This document shows, in pieces, positions 1 through 5,451 of a stretch of DNA of 9,029 bases; position 1 is the stretch's first letter, and each line of letters begins with the position of its first letter. The position numbers and the translations under genes were made by a program. Under the pieces are notes generated by a model. It did no database searches. It worked only from the letters and a program-made list of their open reading frames with translations, and was not told the DNA's origin. The DNA is from Caldivirga sp. UBA161 (lineage in GTDB: Archaea > Thermoproteota > Thermoprotei > Thermoproteales > Thermocladiaceae): the NCBI RefSeq assembly GCF_002506515.1, contig NZ_DAXS01000013.1:19708-28736 (forward strand), given 5' to 3'.

Positions 1-56
1 TTAGGCTCACCACACACCAACTCTCCTATACCAAGCTTAGGCTTCCCGCTTCATTG

Positions 57-483
57 GTGAGTAGCATAGCATTATTAATACTGAGGTTTTCGTTGGCGTT
101 AACTTCATGGAGCCCCTAAACTAATGGGCCAGTCCAAGAGAACCATGAGAGATGGAATGACTCAACTCCTCAAAATACCTAGAGCGTTATTTGACTTAAC
201 GGCGTTACTGGAATTCATAGGTGGCTTGGCATTAATAGTGGGTTTCCTGACTAGGATTGCAGCGTTGTTACTGGCATTGGAAATGGTGATAACCACTATT
301 CTTTACATAACTAGGCTTTATAATGCTCCATTACCAAGGGGTTGGACTGAACTAATGTTTAAGGCAGCAAAGGGGGTATATGTTTGGGTAGAGCTTGATA
401 CGCTGCTTCTTGCATAATTGGCCTTAGCCTTAATTGGGCTTGGATTAGTATCAATAGATCACCTGCTGATGATGCTTACTTAA
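57..483 (+). pseudogene. DoxX-family membrane protein gene, broken by a frameshift and a stop codon
   Basis: The best-preserved part (from 106) reads HGAPKLMG, then a hydrophobic stretch with LLEFIGGLALIVGFLTR, which matches the DoxX family pattern (HGxxKL, then ExxGGxxLxxGxxTR). The usual first membrane helix lies in another frame: 57-104 reads VSSIALLILRFSLALT, and the two halves join only through a shift near 102-106. The reading frame then stops at TAA 415-417. Beyond that stop, the same frame continues with LALALIGLGLVSIDHLLMMLT to TAA 481-483, which is the expected DoxX C-terminus. The family is typically about 130-150 residues with four membrane helices, and the three pieces together add up to this. 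DoxX/DoxD relatives include subunits of thiosulfate:quinone oxidoreductase, but the role here is unknown. The open part starting at ATG 124 could still yield a 97-aa fragment without helix 1. A sequencing or assembly error is the main alternative. Confidence 0.7.
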
Positions 484-487
484 AAAT

Positions 488-497
488 GTATAAATAT
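488..497 (+). promoter_or_regulatory. TATA box of the GGT-like gene
   Basis: GTATAAATAT is centred about 25 bases upstream of ATG 518. This places transcription start at or next to the start codon, so the mRNA is probably leaderless. It lies just after the last stop codon of the DoxX remnant, so the hydrolase gene does not depend on it. Confidence 0.7.
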
Positions 498-517
498 AGT
501 TATCCCGCATACTTAAA

Positions 518-2026
518 ATGGGTTATTTCATTAAACCACCGTGGGTTAGTAACCTTGGTGGAATAGCCTCAGAACACCCCGTGGCCAGTGGTGTTGGTGC
601 AGGTATATTGAGGAGTGGGGGTAATGCCTTTGATGCCGCCGTGGCTGTGTCATTAACCTTAGCCGTGGTTCAACCTCACTTGGGTGGTTTAGGCTCTGAT
701 TTAGTCGCCTTAATTTATGATGCTAATAGGGGTAGGATAGAGTTCCTAAACGCGACTGGTTGGGCTCCAGCTGGCTTAAGTAAAGGATTACTGGAGTCCA
801 GGGGGTTGAGTAAGGTACCGTTGAGGGGCCCCTTATCCCCAGTGGTCCCAGGTATGTTGGCTGGCTTATACTCATTGTGGAGGAGGCTTGGTTCCATTGA
901 GTGGCGTAGCCTAGTTAATCATGTTATTAAGGCAGTTGAGCCAGGTTTCCCAGCTGGCCCTGGTTTAATTAGGGCTGTTAGGAGTGTTGTTGATTCTAAT
1001 GCCATTGATGATGCCTTTAAGGCAGCATACCCAATTAATGCCGAACCCTGGAGCATCATTAAGATGCCTAAGCTAATTAAGGCACTTGAATTGATTGCAG
1101 AGGAGGGTGATGATGCTTTTTACCGTGGTGAAATAGGGGAGTCCATTATTGCGCACGTTAATTCGCTGGGTGGTGTATTTAGCATTAATGATTTTAGGGA
1201 TTATAGGCCTGAATGGGGTGAGCCAGTTAGCATTGAGTATAGGGGCTTCACTATTAATGAGACTCCACCTAATACTCAAGGTTTAACAACATTAATGATA
1301 CTTAAGCTCCTTGAGGATTATAAGCCCAGTGGGCCTTTTACGGTTGATAGGATAATGAATCATATTGAGGCATACAAGGTGGCTTACAGGGCTAGGGACA
1401 TGTTCATTGGTGACCCCAGGTTTATCAACGTACCGATTAATGATTTACTTAACTTAAGCTTCCTTAAGGGTATTGGTGAAGGCAGCTTACATGGTGGTGT
1501 TGGGGATACTACTTACTTTGTTGTGGCTGATGGTTATGGTAATGTGGTTAGTGGTATACAGAGCCTTTATTACCACTTTGGTTCACTGGTGACTGATCCT
1601 AACTTCGGGATTACATTGAATAATAGGGCCTCAGACTTCTCGTTAAGTGGGCCTAATGCCCTGGAGCCTAGGAGGAGGCCCATGCACACCTTATCAACAG
1701 TAATTATTACTAAGGATGGGGAATTAAAATACGCCTTAGGTACTTCAGGTGCACACTATAGGCCGCAGCAGCATGCCTTAATAGTGACTAACATTATTGA
1801 TTACGGCATGAACCCCGTTGATGCAGTGAATGCGCCTAGATTCCTATGGAGCAGTGGTGAACTACTGGTGGAGGATGGGTATGAAACCAACAGCCTTAAC
1901 GTTAAGCATACTAGGTTAAGTTACCCAGGCACCACTGGCGTGGCTAGCATATTGGCGTTACTTAATAATGGGTTTAAGTTACTGTACTCTGATATTAGGG
2001 GTGATGGCTTAGCCCTTGGGCCTTAG
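518..2026 (+). CDS. Gamma-glutamyltransferase-like Ntn hydrolase
   Basis: A 502-aa protein of the gamma-glutamyltranspeptidase superfamily, which are proenzymes that cleave themselves so that a threonine becomes the N-terminal nucleophile. Family hallmarks seen are SGGNAFDAAVA (33-43), the cleavage site GD/TTYFVVAD with predicted nucleophile Thr331, NNRASDF with Asp373, and GTSGAHYRPQQ (408-418) in the oxyanion region. The light chain would be residues 331-502. Several substrate-binding residues of classical GGT are changed. The position of the gamma-glutamyl-binding Arg (FREMAP in E. coli) reads NATGWAP (78-84), the Ser-Ser pair reads HT (390-391), and GGSR reads GAHYR. This points to a GGT-like acylase or amidohydrolase rather than a true glutathione enzyme; the substrate cannot be told. 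I see no signal peptide, so a cytoplasmic location is likely, unlike bacterial periplasmic GGT. ATG 518 is supported by the TATA spacing. It is slightly shorter than the usual 530-580 residues. Confidence 0.85.
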   Translation: MGYFIKPPWVSNLGGIASEHPVASGVGAGILRSGGNAFDAAVAVSLTLAVVQPHLGGLGSDLVALIYDANRGRIEFLNATGWAPAGLSKGLLESRGLSKVPLRGPLSPVVPGMLAGLYSLWRRLGSIEWRSLVNHVIKAVEPGFPAGPGLIRAVRSVVDSNAIDDAFKAAYPINAEPWSIIKMPKLIKALELIAEEGDDAFYRGEIGESIIAHVNSLGGVFSINDFRDYRPEWGEPVSIEYRGFTINETPPNTQGLTTLMILKLLEDYKPSGPFTVDRIMNHIEAYKVAYRARDMFIGDPRFINVPINDLLNLSFLKGIGEGSLHGGVGDTTYFVVADGYGNVVSGIQSLYYHFGSLVTDPNFGITLNNRASDFSLSGPNALEPRRRPMHTLSTVIITKDGELKYALGTSGAHYRPQQHALIVTNIIDYGMNPVDAVNAPRFLWSSGELLVEDGYETNSLNVKHTRLSYPGTTGVASILALLNNGFKLLYSDIRGDGLALGP

Positions 2027-2032
2027 CCAAGT

Positions 2033-2040
2033 AATTTAAA
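2033..2040 (+). promoter_or_regulatory. TATA-like box of the four-cysteine mini-protein
   Basis: AATTTAAA begins just after the GGT-like stop codon and is centred about 22 bases before ATG 2059, which fits a leaderless transcript. A GGGGAG stretch at 2051-2056 lies only two bases from ATG 2059, too close to serve it well as a ribosome binding site. Confidence 0.45.
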
Positions 2041-2058
2041 GGGGAGTTATGGGGAGTA

Positions 2059-2244
2059 ATGCGTATGCAGCAGGGTAAGTGTATATTCCTGCAGAGGACG
2101 GCTGATGGTGAAAGGTGCGTCCTACTACCCCCTGAGCTTTGGCCTCAAATGAAGCAGAGGTATTATCAGCAATTCTGCCTCAACCATGGCCACGGGTGCC
2201 CAGTCTACGAGAAGGTGCTCTCCCCTAAGCGTAATAATGGTTAA
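2059..2244 (+). CDS. Four-cysteine mini-protein, probably metal-binding
   Basis: A 61-aa protein I cannot assign to a named family. Its cysteines are C8, C20, C40 and C47, the last two in FCLNHGHGCPVY (39-50), where two histidines lie between them. The layout C-x11-C-x19-C-x6-CP suggests one zinc or Fe-S site formed from an N-terminal and a C-terminal pair; this is inferred from spacing alone. There are no membrane segments. The start could be ATG 2059 or ATG 2065, two codons later; the TATA-like box at 2033-2040 favours 2059. The gene has the same direction as the GGT-like gene and starts 32 bases after it, so it could be read from either promoter. Its stop overlaps that of the convergent winged-helix gene. 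The coherent cysteine pattern makes it more credible as a gene than its length alone would. Confidence 0.65.
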   Translation: MRMQQGKCIFLQRTADGERCVLLPPELWPQMKQRYYQQFCLNHGHGCPVYEKVLSPKRNNG

Positions 2245-2576
2245 CCGGCTATGTATGATAATTGATCATTAATAATCCTCCTCCTCACCTTACCAAGCTT
2301 ACTTAACCTATATATCGCACCGAAGAGCTGGGCTGATGTTAATCCCTTAACCTTACCCCAATCCTCAAGCTCCTTCCTAGACACAGTACCCCTGGACTTA
2401 ATGAATTCATAAACCTCATTTTCAACACCAGTTAATTGAACCCCCTGCCCGCCCCCACTAGCCACCACGCCTTCACTCACATTAGCCTCCTTCACTGACG
2501 ATTCCTCAGGCTGTAGGAATGAGGTTATTGCAGCAGACTTCCCCTCCTCCCTACCCTTCTTCCTCCCTTTAACCAT
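2241..2576 (-). CDS. Small winged-helix protein with basic, low-complexity N-terminus
   Basis: A 111-aa protein. Residues 1-14 are strongly basic (KGRKKGREEGK) and 21-48 are low-complexity, rich in Glu, Ser, Val and Gly, so the first half is probably disordered. Residues 50-110 look like a single winged helix-turn-helix: a first helix at VENEVYEFIKSRG, a second at SRKELEDWG, a recognition helix at LTSAQLFGAIYRLSKLG, and a wing with VRRR before a final strand. This fold usually binds DNA or RNA, so a transcription factor, a chromatin protein or a ribosome-associated protein is possible. I see no ligand-binding domain. It starts 50 bases from the divergent basic-tailed gene and apparently shares that gene's TATA box, suggesting the two are made together. 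The start ATG 2576 is supported by that box. Confidence 0.75.
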   Translation of the reverse strand: MVKGRKKGREEGKSAAITSFLQPEESSVKEANVSEGVVASGGGQGVQLTGVENEVYEFIKSRGTVSRKELEDWGKVKGLTSAQLFGAIYRLSKLGKVRRRIINDQLSYIAG

Positions 2577-2597
2577 GGTTAATTAATGGGCTTAGCG

Positions 2598-2604
2598 TTA
2601 TAAA
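2598..2604. promoter_or_regulatory. TATA-like box apparently shared by two divergent genes
   Basis: TTATAAA on the plus strand reads TTTATAA on the minus strand. Its centre (2601) is about 25 bases from ATG 2627 on the plus strand and about 25 bases from ATG 2576 on the minus strand. No other equally good, correctly spaced box is seen in the 50-base gap. One TBP site could therefore serve leaderless transcription both ways. The gap also holds TTAATTAA (2577-2584), which is too close to the minus start to be its TATA box. Confidence 0.55.
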
Positions 2605-2626
2605 CCTATCCCCAATGATGGCTTAA

Positions 2627-2959
2627 ATGAATTCAGTAAGCAGGGAGATTGATGGAGAGGTGGTTAGGATAATTATTAATCCTCCTCAGGGCGTATCCAC
2701 TGATAGGCTTATTCAATACTTGAGGAATGTACTGGGGATTGAAGGTGAGGTGGCTAATGGGGTTGTTAGTATCGTGGTAACAATGAATAGGAGCGAATTA
2801 GGTGAGGAGGCTGATAAGTTGGCTGATGAAATAGTTACTAAACTTAATTCAGTGAACTGGGAGGAGGTGGCTAAGTACAAGGTACCCACCACTGAACCTA
2901 AGAAGCATAGGAGGCGTAGGCGTAAGTCCAGGAAGTCAAAGAAGAGGAGTAAGAAGTAG
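2627..2959 (+). CDS. Small alpha/beta protein with a highly basic C-terminal tail
   Basis: A 110-aa protein of no family I recognise. Residues 1-85 look like a compact alpha/beta domain: a strand at GEVVRIIIN, a helix at STDRLIQYLRNVLG, a strand at GVVSIVVTM, and a long helix at ELGEEADKLADEIVTKLN. The tail 92-110 is almost entirely basic: 15 of its 19 residues are Lys or Arg, with five consecutive arginines at 95-99. Such tails bind nucleic acid, so an RNA-binding, ribosomal or chromatin role is plausible but not shown. It diverges from the winged-helix gene and apparently shares its TATA box, which also supports ATG 2627 as the start; the upstream ATGs at 2615 and 2618 meet a stop at once. 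The codon pattern resembles its neighbours, so nothing suggests recent transfer. Confidence 0.75.
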   Translation: MNSVSREIDGEVVRIIINPPQGVSTDRLIQYLRNVLGIEGEVANGVVSIVVTMNRSELGEEADKLADEIVTKLNSVNWEEVAKYKVPTTEPKKHRRRRRKSRKSKKRSKK

Positions 2960-2965
2960 CCTTTT

Positions 2966-2978
2966 CCTTAACCTAAGG
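2966..2978. repeat. Short perfect inverted repeat after the basic-tail gene
   Basis: CCTTA-ACC-TAAGG is a 5-bp stem with a 3-base loop, seven bases after the stop codon and preceded by CTTTTCC. It could help end transcription of the basic-tail gene, but the stem is short. Its arms are the same as the outer arms of the larger repeat at 3905-3937. Confidence 0.3.
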
Positions 2979-3127
2979 TATTGGGCTATTAGTTATCCCT
3001 AATTCAACGTTAGATAATAATGAGCCTTGGCATTACACTCATTAACCAATTCACGCCCACTGAAGGCTTAAACAAATAGCGTTAAACAAAGGAGGCAGTG
3101 GGGGATTTAGAAGCATTATTGTAAGGC

Positions 3128-3877
3128 TTAACCATAGAACATTGAGAAAAACCCCAATGATATCATGAAAACCCCAAGTATTCCTAACGCTAACCTGCCT
3201 GCCCTAGCCATTATACCCCAATCCCTCACACCACGCATAACGCCCTTATACACTAATAGTACTATAAGTGCCTGGGAAACCCATGACCCAAAACCAAACA
3301 TGAAACCCACTAGGAAGGATAGGTTAATGGGCATTGCTGGTACTAGGGCAGTGGTTAATACAAGCACTATTATGAAGTCGCCGCCAAAGGCTGCAGCTAA
3401 GCCATGAATCCAAATTAACTTGAAGTCGGCGGTTTTAACACCTTCATGTTCCTCATGATTACCGAAAACTAGGTAAGCGGCAACGCTTACCATGGTTACC
3501 CCTACTATTACATCCACGTAAGGTTTCAGGGCGTTTATATTCAGTAAACTCATTAATTGGCCAACTAATGCACTCATGAGAGTCCAGACCAGGGTTAATG
3601 CGCCTGTGAAGACCATTGTTGATAACATGACGCCCATTATGCTCCTCTGCATTAAGCCGTAGGATACTGTTATTGGCCATGTATGCTCATCAGGCTTTAA
3701 ACCATGGATAATCCCAACTATGAGTACTGCAATTAACCAGTATGGCCCCATTGAATTAACTATGCTTTTTGCCATAGGTTCAAGTATATCAGGTAGGGAA
3801 AGTACTGCAACTATTATGGCTAAGGCAATGGTTACTGCCAATATAACCTCCTTATTTTTCACTGTAATGCCCATCAT
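3128..3877 (-). CDS. NicO/UreH-like integral membrane transporter, probably metal ion
   Basis: A 249-aa membrane protein with about six or seven hydrophobic helices (roughly 11-27, 47-60, 80-105, 121-138, 155-180, 184-210, 225-246). The first motif, HGLKPDEH (58-65), recalls the HxxxxDH motif of nickel/cobalt permeases and the NicO/UreH/RcnA group. A second half-motif, HGLAAAFGGDF (158-168), in a later helix recalls the internal duplication of that group. A cytoplasmic or extracellular loop, NHEEHEG (140-146), adds possible metal ligands. Uptake or export of Ni or Co is the family-based guess; the extra residue in HxxxxDEH and the lack of a neighbouring hydrogenase, urease or cobalamin gene leave the substrate open. 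Its start has two consecutive ATGs (3877 and 3874); a TATA box at 3896-3904 fits either as leaderless. A long inverted repeat directly upstream of that box suggests the gene is regulated. Confidence 0.7.
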   Translation of the reverse strand: MMGITVKNKEVILAVTIALAIIVAVLSLPDILEPMAKSIVNSMGPYWLIAVLIVGIIHGLKPDEHTWPITVSYGLMQRSIMGVMLSTMVFTGALTLVWTLMSALVGQLMSLLNINALKPYVDVIVGVTMVSVAAYLVFGNHEEHEGVKTADFKLIWIHGLAAAFGGDFIIVLVLTTALVPAMPINLSFLVGFMFGFGSWVSQALIVLLVYKGVMRGVRDWGIMARAGRLALGILGVFMISLGFFSMFYG

Positions 3878-3895
3878 TAGGGTTACCCGAATTGA

Positions 3896-3904
3896 GTAAA
3901 TAAA
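3896..3904 (-). promoter_or_regulatory. TATA box of the transporter gene
   Basis: On the minus strand the sequence reads TTTATTTAC, centred about 23-26 bases before the two candidate ATGs of the transporter. The preceding GTAAGG lies where TFB would bind, and is also one arm of the inverted repeat. Confidence 0.6.
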
Positions 3905-3937
3905 CCTTACGCCTGAACACGTTTAAGCAGGCTAAGG
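3905..3937. promoter_or_regulatory. Operator-like inverted repeat abutting the transporter TATA box
   Basis: The arms are CCTTAcGCCTG (3905-3915) and CAGGCTAAGG (3928-3937): ten matching base pairs with one extra C in the left arm, separated by 12 bases. The arm centres are about two helical turns apart, which suits a dimeric regulator. The repeat lies exactly where the TFB recognition element and upstream promoter of the minus-strand transporter should be. A bound protein could block or recruit the basal factors. The same sequence could also fold as an RNA hairpin, but it lies outside the predicted transcripts of both neighbours unless the peptidase mRNA reads through. Confidence 0.5.
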
Positions 3938-3951
3938 TAAAATCATGGTTA

Positions 3952-3990
3952 TTTATGAAATTTTAAATAAAATTTAATTTAAATTTAAAA
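3952..3990 (-). terminator. AT-only tract, likely terminator of the G1 peptidase gene
   Basis: A 39-base tract, nearly all A and T, starts about 20 bases past the peptidase stop codon. On the minus strand it has several short T runs (TTTTAAATTTAAATT and similar). Archaeal RNA polymerase releases at T-rich stretches, so this is a plausible terminator. It would separate the peptidase gene from the downstream transporter promoter. Confidence 0.45.
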
Positions 3991-4010
3991 CTAAGCCTTA
4001 AACCTATGGC

Positions 4011-4811
4011 TTAACCATATGTGACTATGAAGCTTGAGCCATCTGGCGTCAATGATGATGGGGAAGCCAATACTTTACCATTATAATTAACCATAGTTAT
4101 GCTTACCACTGATGAGAATGAACCAAACGGCCCAGTAACTCCACCTATGGTTGCATAGCATGTGTTTAGAATATTAGTGTAATCCTGGCCATAGTAAGCT
4201 TCCCCAAAGTTGGCTAAAGTGGATAAATGCCCATTAACCATCGGCCTCTCAAGTATGCACTCAGCTGATGATAAGTCAGCTCCACTAACAGAACCACCAA
4301 GAATGGATGATTCCACCTTACCCTTAATTGGAATAATCGTTATGTTTATCTTAAAGTAATCACCACTAATGTGGGTTACATTAATGTAAACCTTATCACC
4401 AGGCGCTGCAGTCATACTACTTAAGAATACTGCAGCCGATGGATAGAATTCATACCAAACATAGTAATGAGCCTCACCATGCTCACACTCCCCCAGTATG
4501 CCGGCCTGCTCAACAGTACTATCATTATACCCATCCAACCCAACCCAAAGAGCAACATAAGTTGTCTGTTCAGTGCAGGTAACTGATGGTACTATGAAGG
4601 AGCCAGCAACACTAGTTACTGTACCTTCCTTAGCGGGTACTGCGTAGCCTGCCCAATTTAAGCTGTATACGCTTGATGTAAAACTTGTTGAACTCTGCTT
4701 GATCATTGGGTGTGAAATCACTATTGGCTTAGTGGCCGAGGATGTAAGTGTCAGTATTAGTAACATTAATGCAAGTGCACTGGCGCCTAGGATTATTAAC
4801 CTGCTCTTCAT
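4011..4811 (-). CDS. Secreted glutamic peptidase, family G1 (eqolisin)
   Basis: A 266-aa acid protease of the eqolisin type, which uses a Gln/Glu dyad. Residues 5-23 form a hydrophobic signal peptide or anchor after MKSR. The mature domain begins near SLNWAGYAV (50-58). The first catalytic motif is LWVGLDG...VEQAG with predicted Gln102; the second is SSAECILERP with predicted Glu184. Most family members have AEW here, so Trp is replaced by Cys185. The mature domain has four cysteines (C79, C109, C185, C218) that could form two disulfides outside the cell. Several N-x-T/S sequons and a beta-rich pattern fit the double beta-sandwich fold. Family members work best at low pH, which suits an acidic hot-spring organism that degrades peptides. 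A TATA box at 4845-4851 and GGTGA at 4816-4820 support ATG 4811 as the start, here with a short leader. Confidence 0.85.
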   Translation of the reverse strand: MKSRLIILGASALALMLLILTLTSSATKPIVISHPMIKQSSTSFTSSVYSLNWAGYAVPAKEGTVTSVAGSFIVPSVTCTEQTTYVALWVGLDGYNDSTVEQAGILGECEHGEAHYYVWYEFYPSAAVFLSSMTAAPGDKVYINVTHISGDYFKINITIIPIKGKVESSILGGSVSGADLSSAECILERPMVNGHLSTLANFGEAYYGQDYTNILNTCYATIGGVTGPFGSFSSVVSITMVNYNGKVLASPSSLTPDGSSFIVTYG

Positions 4812-4815
4812 GCTT

Positions 4816-4820
4816 TCACC
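4816..4820 (-). promoter_or_regulatory. Shine-Dalgarno-like site of the G1 peptidase
   Basis: On the minus strand GGTGA is followed by AAGC and then the ATG. With the TATA box lying farther away than for most of the other genes, this predicts a leader of about 12 bases and SD-dependent initiation. Confidence 0.5.
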
Positions 4821-4844
4821 AAATACTTAACCACTCTTGCCTTC

Positions 4845-4851
4845 TTTTTAA
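4845..4851 (-). promoter_or_regulatory. TATA-like box of the G1 peptidase gene
   Basis: The minus strand reads TTAAAAA within ACTTAAAAAGAAG, centred about 37 bases before the start codon. Transcription would begin near 4823, leaving a 12-base leader that includes the GGTGA site. Confidence 0.5.
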
Positions 4852-4946
4852 GTATTCTGGCTTAATGATATATGATTTAAGCGTATTACTATAGATGTAG
4901 TATATAGAGATTAATAAAGTGCTAATTAATGAGTATGCGCATAAAG

Positions 4947-4953
4947 ATTAAAA
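4947..4953 (+). promoter_or_regulatory. TATA-like box of the 102-aa orphan gene
   Basis: ATTAAAA is centred about 26 bases before ATG 4976, predicting a leaderless mRNA. Confidence 0.45.
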
Positions 4954-4975
4954 CTGGTGCTTAACCTATAGTTCA

Positions 4976-5284
4976 ATGAAGGTAATCTACAGTATTACTG
5001 ATGGTAGGACGTTTAAACTGCTAGTAGCTAAGAGGAGTAATGATGGCTTCACTGGCATACTTGAGTATGATGCTGAAGTTGAGGTTAAGGATGGTGAATT
5101 AGAATCAATATTAACCTTAATCAATAATTTCATTGGGTCAGTGAGTAAGTTAATTATTACCGGTGGGGCTGATGTTAAGTTTTATAAGACTAATAGAGGC
5201 TGGTTAATGCTTAACCGTGGTCAAGTGAGGATGCTCAGTGAGTTAACTATTAAGGATATTTTAAGCATACTTAGCAGCCCTTAG
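4976..5284 (+). CDS. Hypothetical 102-aa alpha/beta protein
   Basis: I do not recognise the family. The protein has no signal peptide, membrane helix or cysteine. Its first third is predicted beta-rich (KVIYSITDG, FKLLVAKRS, GFTGILEYDAEVEV), followed by a helix at ELESILTLINNFIG, strands at KLIITGG and VKFYKTNRGWLML, and a final helix at TIKDILSIL. This mixed order is loosely like small Roadblock/longin-type folds, but no motif confirms it. It lies 167 bases upstream of the Roadblock/GTPase pair on the same strand, with the IS605-like hairpin between them. A shared function with that pair is only a guess from position. Codon use is similar to the neighbours, with many T- and A-ending codons. 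Confidence 0.65.
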   Translation: MKVIYSITDGRTFKLLVAKRSNDGFTGILEYDAEVEVKDGELESILTLINNFIGSVSKLIITGGADVKFYKTNRGWLMLNRGQVRMLSELTIKDILSILSSP

Positions 5285-5338
5285 GGAACCTTAAGGCTCC
5301 TTTTAACTATGAAGCCATTTACCTAAACAAAAACAAGC

Positions 5339-5391
<53 letters not shown>

Positions 5392-5414
5392 TTATGTAAC
5401 GTATACTGCGGAAA

Positions 5415-5424
5415 ACATATATAC
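5415..5424 (+). promoter_or_regulatory. TATA box of the Roadblock/GTPase operon
   Basis: ACATATATAC is centred about 32 bases before ATG 5452, predicting a very short leader of around six bases. It is the only clear box for the two-gene operon. Confidence 0.55.
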
Positions 5425-5451
5425 TACTTTAGCCATACAGCCCTTAGCGTA

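Noticed and set aside
461..475. CTGATGATG as box C/D small RNA
   Set aside because: It lies in the DoxX tail coding frame and lacks a matching box D, C' and D' at suitable spacing.
3092..3123. GGAGG followed by a GTG and an eight-codon open frame before the transporter end
   Set aside because: It is too short to support as a gene and has no further evidence.
2960..3127. Search for a tRNA, small RNA or gene in this gap
   Set aside because: Apart from the short palindrome at 2966-2978, I saw no cloverleaf, C/D boxes or convincing open frame.
3165..3407. 80-codon open frame antisense to the transporter gene
   Set aside because: It is a shadow of the minus-strand gene; its composition is explained by the membrane protein's codons and it has no motif or promoter.
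4887..4902. TACTA-N6-TAGTA inverted repeat between the peptidase and orphan genes
   Set aside because: Five-base arms in AT-rich DNA are expected by chance, and it is not at the right place relative to either TATA box.
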